A DNA stretch of 8,536 nt from Thermoplasmatota archaeon (GCA_030600725.1 JAUVLN010000077.1:1-8536); one strand, 5' to 3'; shown: positions 1 to 6,180, counted from the stretch's first letter. Made by a program: numbers and translations. The notes: a model not told the origin generated them from the sequence alone.

Positions 1-1048
1 AGGCCAGGGAGAACTCCTTGCTGCCGCTCTTCTGGGTTATCTCCACCGTGGGTACGGTCATTCCCCCAGTATCCGTTCCCACCAGAAGTGGTGTTGCCGC
101 GACGGTTACATCCGCATCGAAATCCCCTTCTATGATCTCCACGTCATCTTTCTCGTACTTGAAGGTGATCTTGCCCGTGTGCTCCCCGGGCTCGGTGCCT
201 GGAGCCACGTTGATCTTCCAGGTGAGGGATCGGGAGTAGCGGAGTTCATCTATCATCAGGGTCGGCGTATACACGTAGAAATCCAGCTGATCGAATGTAA
301 GCGTCGCCTTGAATGCTGTTAGAGTGCCATCGTTCGACCAGATACTGGGAAGTACAAGGGAGAGATATTTTGCTCCCGAGTAGATGCTTTGATAGGAATA
401 ATCCTCGTATCCTTGGAGGGTGGTCCCCTTCGGGTCCACGCCGCCCATGTTGCTTGCTATCGTGAAATAGATGAAACCGTTTTCCGTGATTGGTTCCCAT
501 GTGTATGTGTCCGTCCCGGGATCGTAATCCTTGATTATCTTCGCATTCAGTTTCATGGGTAGTTTGTATATGCCCGCTGTTGCGCCGATAAGCTTCGCGG
601 AGAACTGGAAGAGATCCCCCGCTTCAGTATTATAATAGTATTGAGAATAGGAGATCGTATAACCCGCTGCCCCGGCCGCATTATAAACGTCCAGTCCGTT
701 TCCGGTTGGTTCGATGACCGAGACCGGATTGTCATCCACATCGGTAACCAGGTCATAATAGATGGTAAGCTTGGATTCATGCAGAGAACTCTGTCCCGAA
801 ACATAACTCGTGCCCTGGTATTCGCTTCCGTCGTAATTGTTATTGACCCTGATGTAGAAGGACGCCTGGTCCCCGATATAGGTCGTATACAGGTTGTATG
901 AGTTGAAGTAGCAGTACGGGTACTCGTACGCCCTCGTGCTCACCTCATCATTTTCGGAACTGACACCCGGGACCGTGTATCCCAGTAATGATACCATTAT
1001 CAATAACATGGATATCGATAATATCCTGGCCTTGTTGATCGTTTTCAC
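1..1048 (-). CDS. Secreted beta-rich surface protein, C-terminus cut by the window edge
   Basis: The reverse strand is open from a GTG at 1048 to base 1, giving 349 codons with no stop. The first ~30 residues form a signal peptide: a basic start (MKTINKAR), a hydrophobic core (ILSISMLLIMVSLLGY) and a likely cleavage region near VPGVSS. The rest is rich in Tyr, Thr, Asn and Gly in alternating patterns typical of beta-sandwich surface proteins. A segment near residues 285-325 (KINVAPGTEPGEHTGKITF) resembles the CARDB/COG1361 S-layer-type repeat found in archaeal envelope proteins. No catalytic motif is visible. The GTG at 1048 is chosen because GAGGTG lies six bases upstream; an in-frame GTG at 1057 has no such site. 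An ATG nearby at 1078 is in another frame and stops after eight codons. The role is inferred as extracellular or surface structural, and the family assignment is tentative. The C-terminus, including any membrane anchor, is outside the window. Confidence 0.85.
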   Translation of the reverse strand, partial: MKTINKARILSISMLLIMVSLLGYTVPGVSSENDEVSTRAYEYPYCYFNSYNLYTTYIGDQASFYIRVNNNYDGSEYQGTSYVSGQSSLHESKLTIYYDLVTDVDDNPVSVIEPTGNGLDVYNAAGAAGYTISYSQYYYNTEAGDLFQFSAKLIGATAGIYKLPMKLNAKIIKDYDPGTDTYTWEPITENGFIYFTIASNMGGVDPKGTTLQGYEDYSYQSIYSGAKYLSLVLPSIWSNDGTLTAFKATLTFDQLDFYVYTPTLMIDELRYSRSLTWKINVAPGTEPGEHTGKITFKYEKDDVEIIEGDFDADVTVAATPLLVGTDTGGMTVPTVEITQKSGSKEFSLA

Positions 1049-1054
1049 CTTTAA

Positions 1055-1060
1055 CACCTC
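1055..1060 (-). promoter_or_regulatory. Ribosome binding site deciding the start at 1048
   Basis: On the minus strand GAGGTG sits six bases before GTG 1048. It matches the core of the archaeal anti-Shine-Dalgarno complement (GGAGGTGAT). It favours the GTG start at 1048 over the in-frame GTG at 1057. Confidence 0.6.
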
Positions 1061-1095
1061 TCTTCGGTTCTTTTCATCCTCCCAGGATGACAGGG

Positions 1096-1103
1096 CATAA
1101 ATG
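1096..1103 (-). promoter_or_regulatory. Possible TATA box of the secreted-protein gene
   Basis: The minus strand reads CATTTATG here. Its centre is about 51 bases before the GTG at 1048, which would place transcription start near 1073 and leave a leader of about 25 bases containing the GAGGTG site. It is only a moderate match to an archaeal TATA box, but it is the best candidate in the 78-base gap. Confidence 0.35.
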
Positions 1104-1114
1104 TCTGATTTGGT

Positions 1115-1126
1115 AAAAAATGTTTT
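1115..1126 (-). terminator. Possible T-rich terminator after the transporter gene
   Basis: Directly after the TAG stop, the minus strand reads AAAACA followed by six T. Archaeal RNA polymerase can stop at short T-runs without a hairpin. The run fits an end to the transporter transcript before the separate promoter of the next gene. Confidence 0.35.
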
Positions 1127-2047
1127 CTATCCCTGTCGTATTGTTCGGTTTGCTGACCTTTTTGCCACAAGATAGATGCCCGCAAGCACGATCGGCGCTC
1201 CGACGATGGCGCCGATATATGGCGTCTCGCCCAGGAAGATGAACGCCAGGAACGTGGAACCTATTGGCTCACCGAGCATGGAGACCGAGACCAGGGTGGG
1301 GGAGACGTACCTGAGCGCCCAGTTGTAGACGGTGTGTCCAAGGAGCATTGGGCCCAGGGCCAACGCTCCGAACAGGATATATTCGGACGGGTCAGTCACC
1401 AGGAGGTTCGCCCCAAGGTACAAAGAGAAGATAAGTAGGAAGAACATCGCAGAGCCGTAGACGAAGAAAACGTAGACCCACAGGTTGAGCTCCCTCCTGA
1501 ACTTACGCCCTGAAAGGAGGTAGATCCCCGCCATCAGGGCCCCCCCGAAGGCGAGGAGATTTCCTGTGAGCGATATCCTGGATACGGTGAGGTCACCTCC
1601 CATTATAATGGCCGAGCCAACCAGGGCGGTGATCATGCCCATCATCCCCATCCTGCTGAGCTTTTCACGGAATAGAAGATATGCGAGTGTTGCCACGAAG
1701 ATCGGATGGGTGGTGACCAGCAGCAGGGAGGATGCCACCGTTGTGTATTGGAATGACCAGATCCACATGGAGAAGTGAAGGGCCAGCGCCAGTCCCACCA
1801 CGCCAAGTTTTAATATCGTTGTTTTCGAGGGCCTCTGGGTTCTCGATCTCATCTTCAGGATCGCTATTGGCGTTATCACTATCTGTGCGATAAGCAGCCT
1901 CCAGAAAGCGATGGTAACGGGGTGGCTCGAGGATAGCTTGATGAATAGAGCGGCGGTAGACACGGCGATTATGGCTACCACGATCCACGCGTTTGCGTAC
2001 CCGGGTCTGAACGGTCCGAATGAGTCTCCTTCATCCCCGTTTTTCAT
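1127..2047 (-). CDS. EamA/DMT-superfamily transporter
   Basis: A 306-residue integral membrane protein with about ten hydrophobic segments, near residues 20-38, 46-64, 80-98, 103-125, 134-150, 161-180, 189-211, 223-240, 249-273 and 278-295. This is the two-times-five helix plan and usual length (~300) of the EamA (RhaT/YdcZ-like) drug/metabolite transporter family. Each half ends with a typical EamA pattern: a helix carrying TTHPIFVATLAYLLFREKL, and SMLGEPIGSTFLAFIFLGE followed by the last hydrophobic helix. Family members move small metabolites or amino acids across the cytoplasmic membrane. The substrate cannot be told from the sequence. The N-terminal ~18 residues are polar and cytoplasmic-like. 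The ATG at 2047 lies 26-27 bases from the centre of the shared palindromic TATA element and has no ribosome binding site, so the mRNA is probably leaderless. It is divergent from the dihydrouridine synthase gene, with no functional link evident. Confidence 0.93.
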   Translation of the reverse strand: MKNGDEGDSFGPFRPGYANAWIVVAIIAVSTAALFIKLSSSHPVTIAFWRLLIAQIVITPIAILKMRSRTQRPSKTTILKLGVVGLALALHFSMWIWSFQYTTVASSLLLVTTHPIFVATLAYLLFREKLSRMGMMGMITALVGSAIIMGGDLTVSRISLTGNLLAFGGALMAGIYLLSGRKFRRELNLWVYVFFVYGSAMFFLLIFSLYLGANLLVTDPSEYILFGALALGPMLLGHTVYNWALRYVSPTLVSVSMLGEPIGSTFLAFIFLGETPYIGAIVGAPIVLAGIYLVAKRSANRTIRQG

Positions 2048-2067
2048 ACGTGGTTGGAGTGGATCGT

Positions 2068-2079
2068 TATTATATAATA
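2068..2079. promoter_or_regulatory. Bidirectional palindromic TATA box
   Basis: TATTATATAATA is a perfect 12-bp palindrome. Its centre (2073.5) is exactly midway between the two divergent start codons (2047 on minus, 2100 on plus), 26.5 bases from each. That is the usual distance from an archaeal TATA-box centre to the transcription start, so both transcripts would start at, or within a base or two of, their ATG. One box, or two overlapping TBP sites, could drive both genes. Confidence 0.75.
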
Positions 2080-2099
2080 GGTTCCGGGTTGAGGGGGCG

Positions 2100-3137
2100 A
2101 TGGTGGGTTACGGGGATTTTCCCGAAGGTTTTCAGATCCGGAGGGGAGAGAATGTCATCGAGGTTCCAGGTGTGGTGATCGCAGGCCCCATGGCCGGCGT
2201 CAACGACCCCCCTTACCGTAGGATCCTCCACTCCCATGGGTGCCCACTTTCCTTCACCGAGATGCTCTCCTCCAGGGGGCTTTCGGAGGGTAACGTGAAG
2301 ACCGAGGAGTTCCTCGACCGTGGGGAGCTGCCGGGGCTTGTGGGTGCGCAGATATTCGGCTCGGACCCGAAATACCTCACCGCAGCAGCGCGTGAGGTCA
2401 AGGGAAGGGGCTATCCGATCATAGATCTCAATGCTGGGTGCCCCAAGAGAAAGGTCCTGTCGCAGGGGTCCGGCGGGGGACTGCTCCTTGACCGGGAGAA
2501 CTTTCTCGATTGCGTATCATCCATTTTGGAGAGTGTGGAGGTCCCGGTGGGCGTCAAGACCAGGATCGGTTTTCACGGTTTTGATGAGGGATATATGGTG
2601 GATCTTCTGCATGATGTCCAGGAGCTGGGGGTCTCCCACATATCGGTTCACGGCAGGACCGTGAAGGAGGGGTTCACGGGGGCCGCGAACAGGGAGATAA
2701 TTTCGAAGATCTCCAGGAGGTTGAGGGTTCCCGTGATAGCTTCTGGAGACGTATATTCCCCTGATGATGTGGCCGACTATCTGGGAAGGGGAGCCACCGC
2801 CGTCATGGCTGCCAGATGCCTGATGGGCGATCCCACCTGGATAACGCGGTGCGTGGAGACGCTGAGGTCAGGTCGGGATTGGACCAGATACCCTATTTCT
2901 CCGGATCAGGTAGAGGTTCATTTGGGCATACTGCGGGATCACTTTTCCCTGGCCCTGGACCACTACGGGGAGAGGAGGGGCTGCATCAACATCCGTGCTC
3001 ACATGGGCTGGTACCTCAAGCCCTTCAAGGGCAGGAACCTCTTTCACGATAGGTTGTATGGTTCGATCACCAGAGAGAGCGTTCTGTCTCTGATCGATGA
3101 TGTTGAAAAAGCGTGGAAGTCCGATCTGGCGCGATAG
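2100..3137 (+). CDS. dus: tRNA-dihydrouridine synthase (Dus family)
   Basis: A 345-residue FMN-dependent enzyme that reduces uridine to dihydrouridine in the tRNA D-loop, using NAD(P)H. The N-terminal TIM-barrel shows GPMAGVNDPPYRRI (29-42) at the FMN site, NAGCPKRK (111-118) with the catalytic Cys114, KTRIGF (153-158), HGRT (184-187), SGD (215-217) and GATAVMAARCLMGDP (231-245), which holds the phosphate-binding loop. The C-terminal helical part has HMGWYLKPFKG (301-311), corresponding to the RKH-GWY motif that contacts tRNA in bacterial Dus enzymes, here with RAH. Length is normal. The frame stays open upstream to 1911, but that stretch is antisense to the transporter. ATG 2100 is chosen because it lies 26.5 bases from the TATA centre. 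GTG 2103 is an alternative, since GAGGGGG at 2091-2097 is two bases from the ATG but five from the GTG. Which tRNA positions are modified is not known from sequence. Confidence 0.95.
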   Translation: MVGYGDFPEGFQIRRGENVIEVPGVVIAGPMAGVNDPPYRRILHSHGCPLSFTEMLSSRGLSEGNVKTEEFLDRGELPGLVGAQIFGSDPKYLTAAAREVKGRGYPIIDLNAGCPKRKVLSQGSGGGLLLDRENFLDCVSSILESVEVPVGVKTRIGFHGFDEGYMVDLLHDVQELGVSHISVHGRTVKEGFTGAANREIISKISRRLRVPVIASGDVYSPDDVADYLGRGATAVMAARCLMGDPTWITRCVETLRSGRDWTRYPISPDQVEVHLGILRDHFSLALDHYGERRGCINIRAHMGWYLKPFKGRNLFHDRLYGSITRESVLSLIDDVEKAWKSDLAR

Positions 3138-3146
3138 TTATTTTTG
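3138..3146 (+). terminator. Possible T-rich terminator after dus
   Basis: The TAG stop is followed at once by TTATTTTTG, a short T-run of the kind that ends archaeal transcripts. No hairpin precedes it. A separate promoter candidate for the next gene follows within ten bases, which fits separate transcription units. Confidence 0.35.
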
Positions 3147-3150
3147 TAAA

Positions 3151-3156
3151 GTATAC
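3151..3156 (+). promoter_or_regulatory. Possible TATA-like element of the DUF362 gene
   Basis: GTATAC, within the sequence TAAAGTATACGA, has its centre at 3153.5, which is 26.5 bases before the preferred GTG start at 3180. The spacing equals that at the divergent promoter upstream. The match to a TATA box is weak. Confidence 0.3.
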
Positions 3157-3168
3157 GATGACCCTCCC

Positions 3169-3174
3169 GGTGAT
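3169..3174 (+). promoter_or_regulatory. Ribosome binding site deciding the start at 3180
   Basis: GGTGAT matches the 3' half of the archaeal GGAGGTGAT consensus and lies five bases before GTG 3180. TTG codons at 3174 and 3177 are also in frame but would overlap or crowd this site, so GTG 3180 is preferred. The site would work if transcription begins upstream, for example by read-through from dus. Confidence 0.5.
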
Positions 3175-3179
3175 TGTTG

Positions 3180-4283
3180 GTGACATCAAAGGTTTTCTTC
3201 GCCGATCTGAGAGCAAGGGGAAAGGAGGATAACAGGAGGAACAAGCTCCGCAGGCTGTTCGAGGCAGCTGGTTTTTCAGATCTGATATCCGATGGTGACC
3301 TCACAGCGATCAAGATACATTTCGGGGAGATGGGGAACGACGGCTTCATCAGGCCGATATACGTGAGGCCGATAGTGGACGCCATCAGGAAGAGCGGTGG
3401 GAACCCTTTCCTGACAGATGCCAATACGCTCTATCATGGGACGAGGGCAAATAGCGTCGACCATCTGAACACGGCGATAGCCAACGGGTTCGCGTACGAG
3501 GTCATTGGCGCCCCGCTGATAATATGCGATGGGATCAGGTCCAAGAGCTACAGGGAGATCCCGATAGATGGGAAACATTTTAAAAAACTGAGGATGTCCA
3601 ACGGGATTCTGGACAGCGATTCGATGATAGTGATGTCACATTTCAAGGGGCACGAGACCGCGGGTTTCGGAGGGGCGATCAAGAACCTGGGCATGGGATG
3701 CGCCCCCGCGCTTGGGAAGATGGACCAGCACTCGCTTCGGCCCAAGGTCACGACGGTTAATTGTGTGGGTTGCGGTAAATGCACCCAGATCTGTCCCGCG
3801 GATGCGATATCATTTTCCTCGGGGAAGGCCTCCATCGGTGTGAAATGCATAGGGTGCGGGGAGTGCATTACGATATGTCCCGAGAAGGCAATTGTCGTTG
3901 ATTGGGAGATCGAGCTGCCGGTGTTCACGGAGAGGATGGTGGAGTACACGCTGGGGGCCGTCCACGGGAAGGAGGGGAAGCTTGGCTATATCAACTTCCT
4001 TGTGAACATCACACCTCACTGCGACTGCTTCAACTGGAGCGACGCGCCCATAGTGAAAGATATCGGCATACTCGCTTCGAAGGATCCGGTCGCCATCGAC
4101 AAGGCGTCGTGGGACCTCATAAACCAGCAGGTGGGAATAGAGGATTCGCTTCTGAAGGATGGGAAGGAGGCGGGAGGGGACAAGATAAAAGGTCTCTGGG
4201 AAAACACGTACCCCGACCTCCAGATCTCCTATGCAAAGGAGCTTGGACTTGGTACAGATGAATATGAGCTTATCAAGCTTTAA
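3180..4283 (+). CDS. DUF362 protein with two inserted [4Fe-4S] ferredoxin motifs
   Basis: From GTG 3180 the protein has 367 residues and no signal peptide, so it is probably cytoplasmic. The DUF362 signature spans residues 153-175: SHFKGHETAGFGGAIKNLG, then MGCAP with Cys174. A bacterial-type ferredoxin module is inserted next, with CVGCGKCTQICP (Cys195, 198, 201, 205) and CIGCGECITICP (Cys223, 226, 229, 233). Each is a complete CxxCxxCxxxCP set, so two [4Fe-4S] clusters are expected. DUF362 then resumes, with HCDC (280-283) and DIGILASKDPVAIDKAS (294-310), the typical end of the family. Extra conserved-looking Cys174, Cys281 and Cys283 could bind another metal; this is inference. The family is widespread in archaea and anaerobic bacteria and is presumed to act in electron transfer. 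Its exact reaction cannot be read here. It is 42 bases downstream of dus and could be co-transcribed, but no functional link is evident. Confidence 0.93.
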   Translation: MTSKVFFADLRARGKEDNRRNKLRRLFEAAGFSDLISDGDLTAIKIHFGEMGNDGFIRPIYVRPIVDAIRKSGGNPFLTDANTLYHGTRANSVDHLNTAIANGFAYEVIGAPLIICDGIRSKSYREIPIDGKHFKKLRMSNGILDSDSMIVMSHFKGHETAGFGGAIKNLGMGCAPALGKMDQHSLRPKVTTVNCVGCGKCTQICPADAISFSSGKASIGVKCIGCGECITICPEKAIVVDWEIELPVFTERMVEYTLGAVHGKEGKLGYINFLVNITPHCDCFNWSDAPIVKDIGILASKDPVAIDKASWDLINQQVGIEDSLLKDGKEAGGDKIKGLWENTYPDLQISYAKELGLGTDEYELIKL

Positions 4284-4321
4284 TATGCTGTGATCTTCAT
4301 AGAAACCTGTTGCAATCAGAT

Positions 4322-4332
4322 GTTTTTATACG
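4322..4332 (+). promoter_or_regulatory. T-rich element: upstream TATA box or DUF362 terminator
   Basis: GTTTTTATACG lies 39 bases after the DUF362 stop and about 64 bases before the ribbon-helix-helix start. As a TATA box it would give a start near 4353 and a leader of about 38 bases that carries the whole inverted repeat. As a T-run it could end the DUF362 transcript. The sequence does not decide between these. Confidence 0.4.
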
Positions 4333-4361
4333 GATTCATCACTATCCTTGGAAAAGTTATT

Positions 4362-4389
4362 GTATTACAATGGTAATTATATGTAATAC
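4362..4389 (+). promoter_or_regulatory. Operator-like inverted repeat before the RHH gene
   Basis: GTATTACA, twelve bases, then TGTAATAC form a perfect 8-bp inverted repeat ending one base before the ATG at 4391. Read as 6-bp arms it is GTATTA-N16-TAATAC, the same geometry as the bacterial NikR operator GTATGA-N16-TCATAC. The left arm also sits in a local palindrome, ATTGTA-T-TACAAT (4359-4371). The right arm is a related site, TATGTA-A-TACGAT (4380-4392). The two centres are 21 bases apart, two helical turns, so a dimer or tetramer could bind one DNA face. The right arm covers the start region, and the left arm lies where a leaderless TATA box would be (centre expected near 4364), so binding should repress the gene. 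The ligand and protein are inferred. Confidence 0.7.
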
Positions 4390-4390
4390 G

Positions 4391-4651
4391 ATGACAAACG
4401 TTTCAATCACAATTCGGCTGTCCCCCGGGGACATTGACCTCATAGATGATGTGGTCAAGAAGGGGCAGTTCACCAACCGTTCGGATGCGATCCGGGATTC
4501 GATCCGCACCCATCTCCGGAGGATGGGAGACGATAGGGGTGAGGATCGGGGTGATCGATCCAAGAAGGGCGAATCACCCCGAGGTGAAAAAGCGGAAAAA
4601 AAGCTTGAACTACACGAGCGCGTCCTTCGGGATGCATTCGGCTCTGACTAA
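4391..4651 (+). CDS. Ribbon-helix-helix (CopG/Arc-type) transcriptional regulator
   Basis: An 86-residue protein. Residues 3-43 are a full ribbon-helix-helix fold: strand NVSITIRL (3-10), helix A from about 12 to 24, a turn GQFTNRS, and helix B DAIRDSIRTHL (32-42). The strand pairs in a dimer and reads the DNA major groove, likely through Ser5, Thr7 and Arg9. The tail (44-86) is strongly charged (Asp, Arg, Glu, Lys) and ends in a short helix-like stretch, KLELHERVLRDAF. It is too short for the NikR ACT-like nickel domain and has only one His and no Cys, so a nickel sensor is unlikely. ATG 4391 puts the strand at the N-terminus as usual. In-frame ATG 4370 and TTG 4310 would add untypical residues and translate across the inverted repeat. 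There is no ribosome binding site at ATG 4391. The inverted repeat right before it suggests autorepression. Confidence 0.88.
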   Translation: MTNVSITIRLSPGDIDLIDDVVKKGQFTNRSDAIRDSIRTHLRRMGDDRGEDRGDRSKKGESPRGEKAEKKLELHERVLRDAFGSD

Positions 4652-4677
4652 AGTGGATGTTCTTCCCCTCAACCAGA

Positions 4678-4703
4678 ATGATGAGAAAGTATTTCCACAT
4701 CAT
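4678..4703 (+). repeat. Imperfect inverted repeat between the RHH and ATPase genes
   Basis: ATGATG and CATCAT (6 bp) enclose a second pair, GAAA and TTTC, around a GTA loop, with a 1/2-base bulge between the two stems. The element sits 30 bases before the ATPase TATA candidate. No T-run follows, so it is not a clear terminator. It could be an operator or chance. Confidence 0.3.
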
Positions 4704-4732
4704 CAGGATAATCTAATGATCGATGGAAAACG

Positions 4733-4740
4733 TTTTAAAG
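4733..4740 (+). promoter_or_regulatory. Probable TATA box of the ATPase gene
   Basis: TTTTAAAG is preceded by an A-rich GGAAAACG that could serve as a BRE. Its centre is 24.5 bases before ATG 4761 and 27.5 before ATG 4764. With no ribosome binding site in front of either ATG, a leaderless transcript is likely. Confidence 0.5.
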
Positions 4741-4760
4741 TTTTACGGATATAGAAGATA

Positions 4761-6173
4761 ATGATGTACGTCCGTAAATTTATCAACAGGGAAAATGAAC
4801 TTTCAGTACTGGAGAAGTATTTGAGAAGGGACGGTTTCAAGTTGTTGCCGATCTACGGCAGGAGACGGATCGGAAAGACCGCCCTCATAAAGAGATTTCT
4901 TGAGGGCCAAAAAGGGATATATTTTCTATGCGGCTCATCCGGAACCAGGAAAAATATCGGCCAGCTCTCAATGGAGATAAGCCAGTCCTGTGGGTTCCCC
5001 CGCCTTCATGCCGAGAGTTTCAGGGAACTGTTCAGGGGCCTCGTTGAGTCCGGTTTCAGAGATGGTGTTATCGCCCTGGATGAATTCCCCTATCTGATTC
5101 GTAAGGACCCCTCTTTGCTGAGCGAGTTCCAGTACATCACGGACGAGATACTGGCGGACACGAACCTGATGCTGATCCTCTGTGGTTCATCGATCGGGCT
5201 TATGGAGAATTTCGTTCTGGGGGAGAGGAGCCCGTTGTTCGGAAGAAGGGTGGGCCAGCTCAACGTAAAACCAATCGACCATGAACATATCTCGGGTTTT
5301 CTTCCCGATCTGGATATTAAGGACAGGATGATCGTTGATTCGATCGTCGGAGGTGTGCCGAGGTATCTTCACGAGTTTCAGGAGCACGATTCCATAGATG
5401 ATACCCTGAAATGGTCTTTTTTCTCCAGTGACGGATATCTCTATCGTGAGGCATTCCTTATCCTGCGTGATGAACTGAGGGAGCCTGATACCTACATGAA
5501 CATTCTGGAGGCAATTGCCGCAGGCAATACGAGGATGACCCGTATCGCCGACGCTTCCTATCTTCAAGCGAAGGATATGCCCAAATATCTGAGGGTCCTG
5601 ATGCAGCTTGATATCATACAGCGTATACATCCCGTGACGGAGATCAGGCCAAACACGAAAAAGAGCATCTATCGTATCAAGGATAATTATTTCCGGTTCT
5701 GGTTCCGTTTCGTCCACCCCGATAGGACACATATCGAGTTTCAAAGGCCCGATGTCCCCCTGGATCGGTTCAAGGCGGAGAGGAATGATTATCTGGGACA
5801 ATACCTGGAGGACCATGTTGCGAATATCCTCCGGTCCCATTATTCGTTCCCGAGGGTTGGTAGATGGTGGTACAAGGGAGATGAGATCGATGTCGTGGGC
5901 ATCGATGAGCGGAAGAAGAGGGTAGTGTTCTGTGAGGTGAAGTGGAGGAACCGCAGGATCGGGCCCAAGGTCATCGAGGATCTGATCTCCAGGTCGGACC
6001 TGGTCAGAGGTGTTGAGGATCTGGATCGTTATCACATGGTCGTCTCCATGGGAGGGTTCACCGATGGAGCCATGAGGATCATGGAGGATGAGAAAATAGT
6101 TCATCTCACACTGAAGGAGATTGAGGAGATACACGACGGAAAGTACAATGATCAGATCCTCACCAAAGTTTAA
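4761..6173 (+). CDS. Archaeal ATPase_2 / DUF234 protein with PD-(D/E)XK-like C-terminus
   Basis: A 470-residue P-loop ATPase. FINRENEL (7-14) is the family's N-terminal box. Walker A is GRRRIGKT (33-40). Walker B is VIALDEFP (103-110) with Asp107 and Glu108. The sensor-1 strand is LMLILCGSS (136-144), and GGVPRYL (197-203) follows in the lid. Residues ~245-300 look like a winged helix. YRIKDNYFRFWFRFV (304-318) marks the DUF234 segment. The C-terminal part has GDEIDVVG (373-380) and FCEVKW (390-395). This is the D...E-x-K arrangement (Asp377, Glu392, Lys394) of PD-(D/E)XK nucleases, with all three residues present. The family is abundant in archaea, often many copies per genome, with no settled role; ATP-controlled DNA binding or cleavage is inferred. 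Two adjacent ATGs (4761, 4764) are possible starts, the second fitting the TATA spacing slightly better. It follows the ribbon-helix-helix gene by 109 bases and probably has its own promoter. Confidence 0.93.
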   Translation: MMYVRKFINRENELSVLEKYLRRDGFKLLPIYGRRRIGKTALIKRFLEGQKGIYFLCGSSGTRKNIGQLSMEISQSCGFPRLHAESFRELFRGLVESGFRDGVIALDEFPYLIRKDPSLLSEFQYITDEILADTNLMLILCGSSIGLMENFVLGERSPLFGRRVGQLNVKPIDHEHISGFLPDLDIKDRMIVDSIVGGVPRYLHEFQEHDSIDDTLKWSFFSSDGYLYREAFLILRDELREPDTYMNILEAIAAGNTRMTRIADASYLQAKDMPKYLRVLMQLDIIQRIHPVTEIRPNTKKSIYRIKDNYFRFWFRFVHPDRTHIEFQRPDVPLDRFKAERNDYLGQYLEDHVANILRSHYSFPRVGRWWYKGDEIDVVGIDERKKRVVFCEVKWRNRRIGPKVIEDLISRSDLVRGVEDLDRYHMVVSMGGFTDGAMRIMEDEKIVHLTLKEIEEIHDGKYNDQILTKV

Positions 6174-6180
6174 AATATAC
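6169..6180 (+). promoter_or_regulatory. Probable TATA box of the propeller/FN3 gene
   Basis: TTTAAAATATAC overlaps the TAA stop of the ATPase gene (6171-6173). Its centre (6174.5) predicts a start near 6201 and a leader of about 13 bases. It is the best TATA match in the 40-base gap, and indicates a separate promoter from the ATPase gene. Confidence 0.5.

Noticed and set aside
18..804. Short open frames at the left end on both strands (for example 18-239, 246-500, 553-804, 641-901)
   Set aside because: They are shadows of the secreted protein that reads continuously from 1048 to base 1 with a clear signal peptide.
1089..1137. Inverted repeat GACAGGG / CCCTGTC around the transporter stop
   Set aside because: The arms are only 7 bp with a 35-base gap, and one arm is inside coding sequence; this is likely by chance.
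1911..2099. Upstream in-frame extension of the dihydrouridine synthase
   Set aside because: It lies antisense to the transporter's first 46 codons and crosses the TATA element. The family's N-terminus is already complete from 2100.
3174..3179. TTG starts for the DUF362 protein
   Set aside because: GTG 3180 is five bases from GGTGAT, while the TTG codons overlap or abut it, and TTG is the weaker start codon.
4310..4390. Longer RHH protein starting at TTG 4310 or ATG 4370
   Set aside because: The extra residues do not fit the RHH fold, which normally starts a few residues before the strand, and the extension would be encoded by the operator-like repeat.
4284..4390. Possible tRNA or small RNA gene in the gap
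   Set aside because: No GTTCGA-type T-loop or cloverleaf arms were found. The gap is explained by the T-rich element and the inverted repeat.
4391..4651. NikR nickel regulator
   Set aside because: The operator geometry fits, but the protein lacks the ACT-like C-terminal domain and its His/Cys ligands, so the symbol nikR is not given.
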